DNA of 64,000 nt from Frigoribacterium sp. JB110 (GTDB lineage: Bacteria > Actinomycetota > Actinomycetes > Actinomycetales > Microbacteriaceae). Shown in pieces: positions 17,168 to 24,404 of this stretch. Position numbers and translations under genes: made by a program. The DNA lies in NCBI RefSeq assembly GCF_900163665.1, contig NZ_FUIA01000027.1:1-64000 (forward strand), written 5' to 3'. The notes below the pieces were generated by a model. It worked only from the letters and a program-made list of their open reading frames with translations. It made no database searches and was not told where the DNA came from. Each line of letters begins with the position of its first letter. Position 1 is the stretch's first letter.

Positions 17168-18507
17168 TGCGCCTCGTGCTGTCCGACCTAGCTGCACAGG
17201 CGCGGGTGTGGCTCGGCGTCCTCGCCGTAACGATCACCACCGGCTTCGTCGGTGCGATCGCTGCCGGGCTCATCGAGACCGGCAGCGTCCACGGCGGGCG
17301 CGTGCAGGAGGGACTGTCCAGCACCAGCGCCGCCGTCATCATGTTCACCGCCGTCACCGCGCTCATCGTGCTCAGCTCCACCGCGAACCTGACGGTCGCC
17401 CTGCAACAGCGCGGCTACGCCCTCTGGCAACTCGTCGGCATCCGACCCGCCCTCGTCGCCCTGGTCGTTCTCACCCAACTCGGGATCGTCGGTACTCTCG
17501 GCGCGCTGGTCGGCTGCCTCGTCGCCCTGCCAGCCTTCCCGCCGCTCTTCACCTGGGCGTTCCGCGAGTGGCCGGACATGCAGGGCATCAGCCTGTACCT
17601 CGGCACCATCAGCGTGCTCGTCGTGGTCGCCACGATCACCGTCGTCGTGCTGCTCGGCGGACTACGCGGCGCGCGACGCGCCAGCCGCACCCCGCCGATC
17701 GAAGCACTACGCGACCCCGAACCACCACGAATCAAGATGGGGTGGCTCCGCATCGTGCTCACCGTTCTCGTTCTCGGCGGCACCGTCGCTCTGGCGCTGA
17801 CCCTCGACGGCAACGCCACGATCTCCGCGTTCTCGGGCCAAGCCATCCTGCTCACGCCCCTCATCGCCGCCGCCCTCGCCGCAGCAGGCCCGCTCGTATT
17901 CCCTCACGTCCTGCGAGCCTGGACATCGCTCCTTACTGCCGAGACATCCGCATCCTGGTTCCTTGCCCGCAACTCCGCCCGCTACCGGCTCAGCCAGTCA
18001 AGCGCCGCAATCAGCCCTCTCATGGTCGCCATCGCCCTCGCCGGCGGTCTCTACACCACCGGCGCGACCCTCGCCGCAGCCCAAGCAGAGCGAACCGGCA
18101 GCACCGACGGATTCGACCTCGCCCCCGAAGGCGTCGTGATCCTGCTCGGCGGCCCACTTCTGCTCTCAGCCGTCGCAGCCGCCGCAACCGTGTTCATGTC
18201 TGGCCACGCCCGCGAACGCGAGTTCGCTCTGATCCAAACCGCCGGCTCAACTCACGCAGCCGTCACGCTCACCGCGATATGGGAAGCGGTCATCTACACC
18301 ATCACCGCGGCGATCCTCGGCACCCTCGCCACCGTCGTCGGGGGTTTCATCATCGCCGCCAAGCTCTCCCTGCCCTTCCCCGTCGTATCGTTCGCAACTC
18401 TTGGCCTGATCGCAGGTGGCGGCTTCCTGCTGATTCTCGCGGCGACCGTCGTGCCAACAGTCGCCGCACTCCGCCACGAGATACCACGCACGCTTGCCGT
18501 CGAGTAA
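17164..18507 (+). CDS. ABC transporter permease, FtsX-like
   Basis: 447 aa. The start is GTG 17164 (GTGA overlap with the ATPase stop) or the ATG one codon later. About eight membrane helices in two FtsX blocks (roughly residues 15-170 and 200-440) have only short external loops, so it is about half the size of the permease at 5946. With its ATPase it forms an exporter probably governed by the kinase and regulator transcribed the other way. The substrate is unknown. Confidence 0.9.
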   Translation: MMRLVLSDLAAQARVWLGVLAVTITTGFVGAIAAGLIETGSVHGGRVQEGLSSTSAAVIMFTAVTALIVLSSTANLTVALQQRGYALWQLVGIRPALVALVVLTQLGIVGTLGALVGCLVALPAFPPLFTWAFREWPDMQGISLYLGTISVLVVVATITVVVLLGGLRGARRASRTPPIEALRDPEPPRIKMGWLRIVLTVLVLGGTVALALTLDGNATISAFSGQAILLTPLIAAALAAAGPLVFPHVLRAWTSLLTAETSASWFLARNSARYRLSQSSAAISPLMVAIALAGGLYTTGATLAAAQAERTGSTDGFDLAPEGVVILLGGPLLLSAVAAAATVFMSGHAREREFALIQTAGSTHAAVTLTAIWEAVIYTITAAILGTLATVVGGFIIAAKLSLPFPVVSFATLGLIAGGGFLLILAATVVPTVAALRHEIPRTLAVE

Positions 18508-18720
18508 CGCCGTGCCGAGCGCCGGCCCCATCCGATACCTGCTGCAAGCGTCGCGGAGCTCGGGTCCGCAACGCCCTTGCGGCTTGCGGAAACGAGCACC
18601 GGGACGCACAATCTCGAATCGGATGCCACCCGTTTCATGTGCCAACTCATGTGCTACCGGCCGTGTAGGTGCCTGAATCCTGAAGGAGTTGTCCACAGAC
18701 CGAGGGGCTTACTTCGCTGT

Positions 18721-18823
18721 ATTTCCGGGCCCGAGAAGCCGATTCATGATCCTGCGCGCGAGGGGGTCGAGTGCAGTTCAACTCCCCGGTCGCGTGGAGG
18801 GCCGGCCATAGGCTGAGGGGATG
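18721..18823 (+). repeat. Repeat B, copy 2
   Basis: Matches 14028-14118 across most of its length, with a few extra bases near 18795. Here the repeat ends in the TAGGCT -10-like hexamer and start codon of the CPBP gene. The rest of the 313-bp gap after the permease stop (18508-18720) shows no gene or clear structure. Confidence 0.65.
18809..18814 (+). promoter_or_regulatory. Candidate -10 element, leaderless CPBP transcript
   Basis: TAGGCT ends 6 nt before the ATG at 18821. The only purine-rich run (GAGGGG) abuts the ATG and is too close to serve as a ribosome binding site, so a leaderless start is favoured. Confidence 0.4.
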
Positions 18824-19366
18824 GTTGAATTCGTCATCTTCTGCGTGCCTGCGGTTATCTACCTGATCGTGCAGTCGCGCGGTAGCGAGCGGACATTCAG
18901 GTCAGCGTTCGACCGACTCGGCGCGAAGTGGGGCAAGCCATCAGACTACGGATGGGCACTCGCTCTGCTGGTTCCGCTCTTGTTGACCAGTTGGCTGGCA
19001 ATCGCTCTCATCCCAGCGGAAGTGCTTGGCGATCCGGGTGTGACGATCGCGCGCTTGACATCGTTTGGTGCAGGCGTCGGTGTCGTGCTTCGAGCGCTCG
19101 GGGAAGAGGTGCTGTTCCGTGGTCTCCTGGGTGGAGTGCTCATGCGGCGTCTTGGGTTCTTCTGGGGAAACCTCCTGCAATCGGCGGTATTCATCATCCC
19201 GCACCTCGCACTTCTCCTCATTGACCTGCGCACCTGGCCCGTGATCCTTGTCCAATTCGCCGCCGGATGGTTGTTGGGCTGGCTTCGTCACAAGACGGGT
19301 AGTTTCGTTCCCGGCGCAGTAGTCCATATTGTCACCAACGTTGCCGCTGGGCTGATCACCCTTTAG
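18821..19366 (+). CDS. CPBP-family intramembrane metalloprotease (CaaX protease/bacteriocin-processing type)
   Basis: 181 aa, mostly membrane helices. Family motif 1 is EEVLFR (residues 95-100, the EExxxR glutamates and arginine) and motif 2 is FIIPH (124-128, FxxxH). A third, Asn-containing motif (HIVTN) lies near the C-terminus, as expected for a complete ABI/CPBP domain. In Gram-positives such proteins serve in bacteriocin immunity or processing, which fits the neighbouring immunity-like transporters. Monocistronic, probably leaderless. Confidence 0.88.
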   Translation: MVEFVIFCVPAVIYLIVQSRGSERTFRSAFDRLGAKWGKPSDYGWALALLVPLLLTSWLAIALIPAEVLGDPGVTIARLTSFGAGVGVVLRALGEEVLFRGLLGGVLMRRLGFFWGNLLQSAVFIIPHLALLLIDLRTWPVILVQFAAGWLLGWLRHKTGSFVPGAVVHIVTNVAAGLITL

Positions 19367-19396
19367 CGTTGCTTCTCGTGACACTCGCCAGACGCT

Positions 19397-19423
19397 CGGA
19401 GGCACGAGGATTACCTGCCTCCG
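19397..19423 (+). terminator. Candidate transcription terminator after the CPBP gene
   Basis: Perfect 8-bp inverted repeat CGGAGGCA / TGCCTCCG with an 11-nt loop, 30 bp past the CPBP stop. There is no U-tract, which is common for actinobacterial terminators. Confidence 0.5.
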
Positions 19424-19438
19424 CAGGGGCGCAAACGT

Positions 19439-19470
19439 GGCAACATCTTGGCAACGAACGCTAGCGACGA
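19439..19470 (+). repeat. Repeat C, copy 1
   Basis: About 32 bp (GGCAACATCTTGGCAACGAA, then CGCTAGCGACGA) matching 23957-23988 at roughly three bases in four. Both copies follow an inverted repeat, and together they bracket the MBL, TetR, methyltransferase-reductase and XRE genes. Confidence 0.45.
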
Positions 19471-19539
19471 GACCTTCCACGTCGCGCTCCACGCACGCAG
19501 AACCCTTGTAAACACGGGTCGAAATGAAGGCCGTCACGC

Positions 19540-19602
19540 CGTTACGGGGGAGTCGATTCCCCTTTCACAGCGGTAACGTGGTCTCAAATCCCGGCGGGAT
19601 CA
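19540..19602 (+). other. tRNA-Glu-like 3' fragment with overlapping hairpin
   Basis: From 19559 the sequence CCCTTTCACAGCGGTAAC, followed by a CAAATCCCGGCGGGA block, strongly resembles the anticodon loop (CTTTCAC), variable region and T-arm of bacterial tRNA-Glu(UUC). The 5' half, a paired anticodon stem and an acceptor stem are missing, so it cannot be a working tRNA. The same stretch can form nested hairpins: CGTTAC (19540-19545) with GTAACG (19573-19578) and GGGGA (19547-19551) with TCCCC (19558-19562). A tRNA 3' fragment next to accessory genes is a usual mark of past integration. The rest of 19471-19746 shows nothing further. Confidence 0.35.
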
Positions 19603-19746
19603 TCAACCAAAGCCCCTGGCCATCCAAGGTTTTCGTGTTTCTGTGGGCGTGCTCCAACAATTCACTGCGCGGTCTTTGGCAACTGCACTGCCTTCGAGCC
19701 GGTTACGGATCAGCCGATGGTCGTCCGTACAACTGAATTCCTCGTC

Positions 19747-20424
19747 CTAGCGGTTGCCGCCGGCTCGGACACGGTCGATGATCGCGTCGATCCGGTCATG
19801 GATCTCGTTTCTCGCTCTGACCAGTCCGTAGGAGGGGCCGTCGTCTGTGGTTCCCCAGGGGACGAGCACATCGAAGTCGAGTTCGCGCACCAGGGCGAGG
19901 CTGTCGAGGTACTCATCCCGAACGCCGCTGTCGAGGACGACCGCTTTCCACTCGCCGTGCTCGATCCAGATGAAGTCGCCGGTGAACAAGAACCGTCGGC
20001 TGCCGTTGTCCCACAGGTAGCTCGTCGTGCCGGCGGTGTGTCCCGGTGTCGGGATCACTTTTAGGTCGTGGTCGATCATCTGCGGCTGGTCGAACACACC
20101 CGCCACGGGAATCGCCCGAGCCGCCTCCGCGCGGTCACGGTCGTGGACGTACACCGGGACATCCAGGTCGGGCGCACCGTACAGGGCTTCATGGCTGTGG
20201 TTGATCAGGAGCCGGCTCGCTCCGCCGAGGTCGCGGATCGCGTTCGCGGAACTGCTCACGCCGGGCGAGTTGTAGATGATCACGTTGCCCTCAGCCCGTT
20301 CTAGGACATACGACCTGAGTAGGACGTCACGCTGATACGGCAGGCGCGCTGAGGGTGTGGCGAGCAGACCCTCGATAGGGATATCCAGGGGGCTCAGTTG
20401 CGGTTGGGATATCAGTCGATCCAT
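19747..20424 (-). CDS. MBL-fold metallo-hydrolase
   Basis: 225 aa. The metal-site landmarks are HSHE (76-79, where HxHxDH would stand), PTPGHTAG with His129, and FTGD with Asp150. The first motif is shortened, so the metal site may be partial or bind one ion. The fold fits small MBL hydrolases (glyoxalase II-like, lactonases), with no signal peptide. It lies 11 nt after the TetR gene in a two-gene operon, suggesting that the regulator's ligand may be its substrate. Confidence 0.8.
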   Translation of the reverse strand: MDRLISQPQLSPLDIPIEGLLATPSARLPYQRDVLLRSYVLERAEGNVIIYNSPGVSSSANAIRDLGGASRLLINHSHEALYGAPDLDVPVYVHDRDRAEAARAIPVAGVFDQPQMIDHDLKVIPTPGHTAGTTSYLWDNGSRRFLFTGDFIWIEHGEWKAVVLDSGVRDEYLDSLALVRELDFDVLVPWGTTDDGPSYGLVRARNEIHDRIDAIIDRVRAGGNR

Positions 20425-20435
20425 TCGATTGTTTG

Positions 20436-21080
20436 TCAGCCGGCGCGCCCGAGCGCTGCCACGTTCTGCTCGAAGGAGAGCGGGCCGGGTACGAGCGGAG
20501 CGTCGCCTTGGACATGCCGGGTTCCGTCGATAACCATCTGTGCGTAGCGCTGCCAGACGGTGGAGCCTGTTTCGCGGGTGATGTCAGCGACCTTGCCGAC
20601 CATGAACCCCAGGATGCAGACCTCGTGCCCGCTGAAGTCGGCCCGGAGTTCGCCGGCGTCGATTGCACGGGCGACGAGGCGATCGACAGTAGGTAGGAAT
20701 CGCTGCCCTAGTTCCTCCGCGAACCGGGTGCCGCGGCCCGGGGAGGTGAGGATGGCGTCGAGACCGCGATCGGAAGCGCGTTTGGTCATCACGCCGAGCA
20801 GCAGTCCCCTGAATGCGACTCCGGCGTCCGTGAGCTTCGACGCTTGCTCGGCCAGCTCGACCAGGGCCTCGATCTTCTCGTCGAAGAGTGCATCGAACAA
20901 CGCCTCCTTGTCCGGGAACTTCCGGTATACCGTGCCGACTCCGACGCCGGCGGCGCAGGCGATGTCGTTCAGGGTCGCCTCCGCCCCGCGCTCGGCGAAC
21001 ACGCGGGCAGCGGCGTCCATCACGCGCTGCCGATTGCGCTGGGCATCCGCCCGGGGTGCTCGAGCAAGGGAAGCAGCCAT
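20436..21080 (-). CDS. TetR/AcrR-family transcriptional regulator
   Basis: 214 aa. The N-terminal helix-turn-helix (about 13-62) reads RQRVMDAAARVFAERG, ATLNDIACAAGVGVGTVYRKFPDKEALF, a textbook TetR domain. The helical C-terminal ligand domain resembles the group with SBP-like caps. It heads the operon with the MBL hydrolase. A palindrome lies just upstream of a -10-like hexamer placed 6 nt before the ATG, so autorepression of a leaderless transcript is expected. Confidence 0.92.
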   Translation of the reverse strand: MAASLARAPRADAQRNRQRVMDAAARVFAERGAEATLNDIACAAGVGVGTVYRKFPDKEALFDALFDEKIEALVELAEQASKLTDAGVAFRGLLLGVMTKRASDRGLDAILTSPGRGTRFAEELGQRFLPTVDRLVARAIDAGELRADFSGHEVCILGFMVGKVADITRETGSTVWQRYAQMVIDGTRHVQGDAPLVPGPLSFEQNVAALGRAG

Positions 21081-21086
21081 GTGGTG

Positions 21087-21107
21087 ATCGTAGCGTATCT
21101 GGATACG
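21087..21107 (-). promoter_or_regulatory. Leaderless -10 and TetR operator palindrome
   Basis: On the minus strand TACGAT (21087-21092) ends 6 nt before the tetR ATG. Immediately upstream lies the perfect palindrome CGTATCTGGATACG (21094-21107), i.e. in the -35/-10 spacer. A weaker inverted repeat (CGGAT, 7 nt, ATCCG) follows near 21106-21122. The rest of the gap to 21344 shows nothing. Confidence 0.55.
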
Positions 21108-21344
21108 GATGTTCCGAATCCGATTCTAGGCAATCGACGGTGCTGCCGGTATGAAGGCGATTTCGTCGGGCGACCATGGCGGGCGGCGTGGTGTGCCGGT
21201 CATACTCGGGGCCGTTGGTGGCGTCCTCGGCCTAGTTCGGCACGGCGGCAGGGCTCTTGCGGAGGAAGAGTCAGCGCACAGGTTCGCGCCGGATGACGCT
21301 GCACCGGGTCGGAATTTAGAAGACCGCCGATGCGAGCCCGATGG

Positions 21345-23198
21345 TCATGCCGACAGGCCCTCGGCGTGGTGTGCCTGCACGGCACGGTTCAGGTCGGCGA
21401 AGGCGAGGTCTCCGTGCGCGGCGGAACCGGTCATCACTCCTGAGGCCGTCGAGGCGACGAGCATGGCCATCGGTTCGCTGGCATTGCCTGCAGTGAATAC
21501 GCCGGGCACCGCTGTCGCTCCGCGGGCATCCGCCGCGATCTGCTGACCGAACGGCGTGATGGTGGCCTCGCCGCCCAGCGCCTCGTACAGCTCGGTGCGC
21601 GCGTTGAAGCGGGGCGCGATGACCACGGCATCAACGTCATACGAGTCGCCGCCGTCGACTTCGATGCTGCGCACCTCGGTGCCATCCACGTGCAGCCGTT
21701 CCACCCGGGGGCGGATGACGGCGACACCGAGGGCGTCCAGTTGCGCTTGCTGCTCGGGAGTGGGGTTGGCAGCCTCGTGGAGAAAGAGCGTGACGCTCTC
21801 CGAGAGCTGGCGGAACAGCATGGCGTGATGCACCGCGATGTCGTCACGGGTGAGGATCGCGATGCGCTGGTCGCGCACCTCCCATCCGTGACAGAACGGG
21901 CAATGCAGCACTGTGTGCCCCCATGCCTCACGCACCCCGGGCACCTCCGGGAGCACGTCGATCAACCCGGTTGCGAGGACGACGCGGCGGGCATGAACGC
22001 TGAGCTTTCCCGCATCGACATCGATCGTGAAGTCGTCGATCGTGCCGTGAGCGGCGGTGGCCGCTCCTTGAACGATGCGCACACCGACAGATTCCGCTTC
22101 GACGCGCCCCTTGGCCAGCAGCTCCAGCGGTGAAATGCCCTCGTTGCCGAGCGCGTTGTGGATGCCATCCGCAGGTGCGTTGCGTGGCTCGCCGACGTCG
22201 ATCACGACAACGTTTCGGCGGGAGCGGCCCATTGCGATCGCAGCAGCCAACCCCGCGGCACCGCCACCGACGACGACCACCTCTGCCTCGAGCGTCTCCG
22301 GTTCTGCGTCGACACTCGTCGATGCAGAACCGGTAGCTGGAGCGTTCACTGTGCTGGTGTCGACGTCGGGGCGCACAGCCACCCACACAGCGCGCCCGGA
22401 GGTCGCGGTGACGGGCGATGAACCGGCGCTCACCTCGTGCTTGGCTGCCTCCAGGGCGACGAGATCCTCGCTCGACATCCAGCGAGCGAGACTGTTGCGC
22501 CATGCCGATATCTGGGTGGCCACGTACGCGGCTCCTTCAGCGGAATCGCCTGCCACAGTGAGATCCGCCAGTTCGAGCTGCGTGGGTGCGAAACCCGCCT
22601 CGGCAAGGGGAACGGTCCAATCGGCCGTGGAAGGATAGCCCAGCGCGGCCAGACCCTCGGCGACGCGATCAGCTAACCCTTCCCGCCCGGTGCCCAGGTC
22701 GTCAGGCGTGAGGGCGATCGATCCGCGCATCTCCGTCGCCACCAGCACTCCGCCCGGCCGCAGCACAGACAGTGCCCGTCGCAGAACCTGCAGCGGATCT
22801 GCGACGTGATGCAACGACAGTGAGGCCCACACCACGTCCACGCCGGACGGCACGACATTCGTCCAGTCCTCGTCAAGATCGACCTGGTGGGCGTGTACCC
22901 GGTCGGCGACACCCGCAGCTGCGGCAGCACCCGTGAGTCGATCGAGCAGCTCCGTGGACAGGTCCAGGCCGTGCACTTGCGCGTGCGGGAATCGTCGTGC
23001 GAGGGCGACCGTGCCAGCCCCGGTGCCGGAGCCCAGATCAAGCACTGTCCGCACAGGACGATCCAGAGCAGAAACAGCGCGATCCAACCCCCGCGCGGTC
23101 AGGTCCTGGGATAGAACGGCTTCCCGATCGAGGTGCTCAGCGTGCTTCGCTGAGAACTCGTGGGGGTGAACTGGATGACGGGCAACGTGAGAAGTCAT
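21345..23198 (-). CDS. Fused class I SAM methyltransferase and thioredoxin-reductase-like FAD oxidoreductase
   Basis: 617 aa in two domains. Residues ~15-270 are a Rossmann methyltransferase (motif I VLDLGSGTG at 52-60, SLHHVADP near 128-134, LRPGG near 146-150). A Thr/Ser/Ala-rich linker (about 275-303) joins it to a thioredoxin-reductase-like module with the FAD motif VVVVGGGAAGLAAA (307-320) and an HCPFCHGWE redox site (Cys433 and Cys436). CPFC variants occur in dithiol oxidases of the GliT/HlmI/DepH kind as well as in uncharacterised reductases. Coupling of a methyltransferase with a dithiol oxidoreductase suggests detoxification or tailoring of a small thiol or selenol (inference). It is divergent from an XRE-cupin gene that probably controls it. 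Confidence 0.9.
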   Translation of the reverse strand: MTSHVARHPVHPHEFSAKHAEHLDREAVLSQDLTARGLDRAVSALDRPVRTVLDLGSGTGAGTVALARRFPHAQVHGLDLSTELLDRLTGAAAAAGVADRVHAHQVDLDEDWTNVVPSGVDVVWASLSLHHVADPLQVLRRALSVLRPGGVLVATEMRGSIALTPDDLGTGREGLADRVAEGLAALGYPSTADWTVPLAEAGFAPTQLELADLTVAGDSAEGAAYVATQISAWRNSLARWMSSEDLVALEAAKHEVSAGSSPVTATSGRAVWVAVRPDVDTSTVNAPATGSASTSVDAEPETLEAEVVVVGGGAAGLAAAIAMGRSRRNVVVIDVGEPRNAPADGIHNALGNEGISPLELLAKGRVEAESVGVRIVQGAATAAHGTIDDFTIDVDAGKLSVHARRVVLATGLIDVLPEVPGVREAWGHTVLHCPFCHGWEVRDQRIAILTRDDIAVHHAMLFRQLSESVTLFLHEAANPTPEQQAQLDALGVAVIRPRVERLHVDGTEVRSIEVDGGDSYDVDAVVIAPRFNARTELYEALGGEATITPFGQQIAADARGATAVPGVFTAGNASEPMAMLVASTASGVMTGSAAHGDLAFADLNRAVQAHHAEGLSA

Positions 23199-23245
23199 GG
23201 GGCGACGCTAACGCAGATTCGCTCATATGGCATATGCTTTTGCGT
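23199..23245. promoter_or_regulatory. Divergent promoter region with CATATG palindromes
   Basis: The 47-bp gap between the fusion gene and the XRE regulator contains CATATGGCATATG (23224-23236), itself palindromic and built of two CATATG units. TATGCT (23233-23238) ends 7 nt before the XRE ATG and could be a leaderless -10. The symmetric motif is a plausible XRE operator serving both genes. Confidence 0.4.
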
Positions 23246-23818
23246 ATGACGCAAGAAAAACTGGATGAGGTCGTTCGCCAGAGAATACGAGGGCTCCGCG
23301 TGTCGCGGGGATGGACGCTCGACACGCTCGCCGCTCGATGCTTCGTGTCCACATCAACCCTGAGTCGAATCGAGACTGGGAGTCGCCGCATCGCGCTGGA
23401 ACAGCTCGTCGCCATCGCTCGCGCCCTCGGAACCAGCGTGGATCAACTCGTCGAACCCGACAGCGACGAGGACGTCGTGATCCGCCCCGAGCCCGAACCC
23501 ATCGCCGGCGCCACTGTGTGGTTGCTCTCCAGGGAGCGGGATCGTCGCGGCGTGACCATTGCCAAAATGCGCATCACGCCGGACCGCGACCTGGGCGGCG
23601 CGCAGGTCCACCCCGGATACGAATGGTTCACCGTGCTCACCGGCACCGTCCATCTGCAACTCGGTGAACGCACCATCCTCGTCCACGAAGGCCAAGCCGC
23701 CGAGTTCACCACCATGACCCCCCACGCCGTCAAGGCGCACAAGGACCCTGCCGAGATCCTCACCATCTTCGACCATGACGGCGACCACGCCCACCTCCCC
23801 GGACACCGCCACGCCTGA
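23246..23818 (+). CDS. XRE-family regulator with C-terminal cupin
   Basis: 190 aa from the ATG at 23246; ATG 23233 is an alternative. The helix-turn-helix covers residues ~10-65 (RGWTLDTLAARCFVSTSTLS, then IETGSRRI). A single-domain cupin follows (about 95-180) with metal-ligand-like HPGYEWFTVLTG and the second strand PHAVKAH. Such HTH-cupin proteins sense small molecules and often sit divergent from the gene they control, here the methyltransferase-oxidoreductase fusion. No Shine-Dalgarno is visible, consistent with a leaderless message. Confidence 0.88.
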   Translation: MTQEKLDEVVRQRIRGLRVSRGWTLDTLAARCFVSTSTLSRIETGSRRIALEQLVAIARALGTSVDQLVEPDSDEDVVIRPEPEPIAGATVWLLSRERDRRGVTIAKMRITPDRDLGGAQVHPGYEWFTVLTGTVHLQLGERTILVHEGQAAEFTTMTPHAVKAHKDPAEILTIFDHDGDHAHLPGHRHA

Positions 23819-23827
23819 CGGCCCCAC

Positions 23828-23880
23828 GCTCGCCGCGGCGGGGTTCGATGACGGTCAAGCTCGGACTCTCCGCGGCGAGC
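23828..23880 (+). terminator. Long inverted repeat, candidate terminator
   Basis: Perfect 11-bp arms GCTCGCCGCGG (23828-23838) and CCGCGGCGAGC (23870-23880) with a 31-nt loop, 10 bp past the XRE stop. It may end that transcript or may be the edge of a decayed element. Confidence 0.4.
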
Positions 23881-23956
23881 AGGTGTAGCTGCTTCTAGTC
23901 ACGCTCGACGGCGATCACTCGCACTCGGATTCGCCGACTCGGCAGGGCGGGCACCA

Positions 23957-23988
23957 GGCAACATTCTGGCAATGAACGCTGACGACAG
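23957..23988 (+). repeat. Repeat C, copy 2
   Basis: Counterpart of 19439-19470 (GGCAACATTCTGGCAATGAA, then CGCTGACGACAG), in the same orientation. From 23989 to 24263 no gene is recognisable. Around 24048-24100 weak similarity to repeat B is visible (GCCGATTCA, GGGGTTCGAG), too degraded to count as a copy. Confidence 0.4.
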
Positions 23989-24263
23989 GAACTTGTCGTA
24001 TTCGCTCGATGCATTCGAAATCCTGAGAACAGGCCAGTTCGGTAGCGGCCACGCCGATTCAGAGTGCCAAAGGGGTTCGAGCTGCGGCTACTCAACGAGC
24101 TTCACGCGCTCCTCCGGGTCAGGTTGAACATGTTCACCGCAGCTATCAAAGCGATCAGCTACCGCACGAACCGCAAACGGCAAGAGCGTCCGCATCTAGG
24201 ATGGGCCCGCGCCCCTGCCAGGGGGTCATCAACTCCAGTGTCCTCACTACAGAGACGTCGGCT

Positions 24264-24372
24264 GAGCTGACCGCACTGTTCGACCAGGTCAACCCCGCCC
24301 GACCTCACCCGAGACATCATCGCAATCCAGACCAGACTGATCCGCCTCGTCGCCGCGATCAGCGCCGGCGTT
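24264..24372 (+). pseudogene. Frameshifted coding remnant of unknown family
   Basis: Two overlapping frames read as one plausible protein stretch. ELTALFDQVNP comes from 24264, then after a one-base shift PDLTRDIIAIQTRLIRLVAA from 24298. The joined sequence looks like a helical protein fragment. I cannot assign a family; a transposase or recombinase remnant is possible, given the adjacent insertion sequence and decayed surroundings. Confidence 0.3.
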
Positions 24373-24404
24373 TCGCGAGCAAGACCAGGCCGCCTTTCGT
24401 GAGC

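Noticed and set aside
23895-24095. Minus-strand 66-codon frame in the gap after the XRE gene
   Set aside because: Arg/Ser-rich, no ribosome binding site, crosses repeat C; judged non-coding.
24048-24100. Possible third copy of repeat B
   Set aside because: Only scattered matches (GCCGATTCA, GGGGTTCGAG); not distinguishable from chance by eye.
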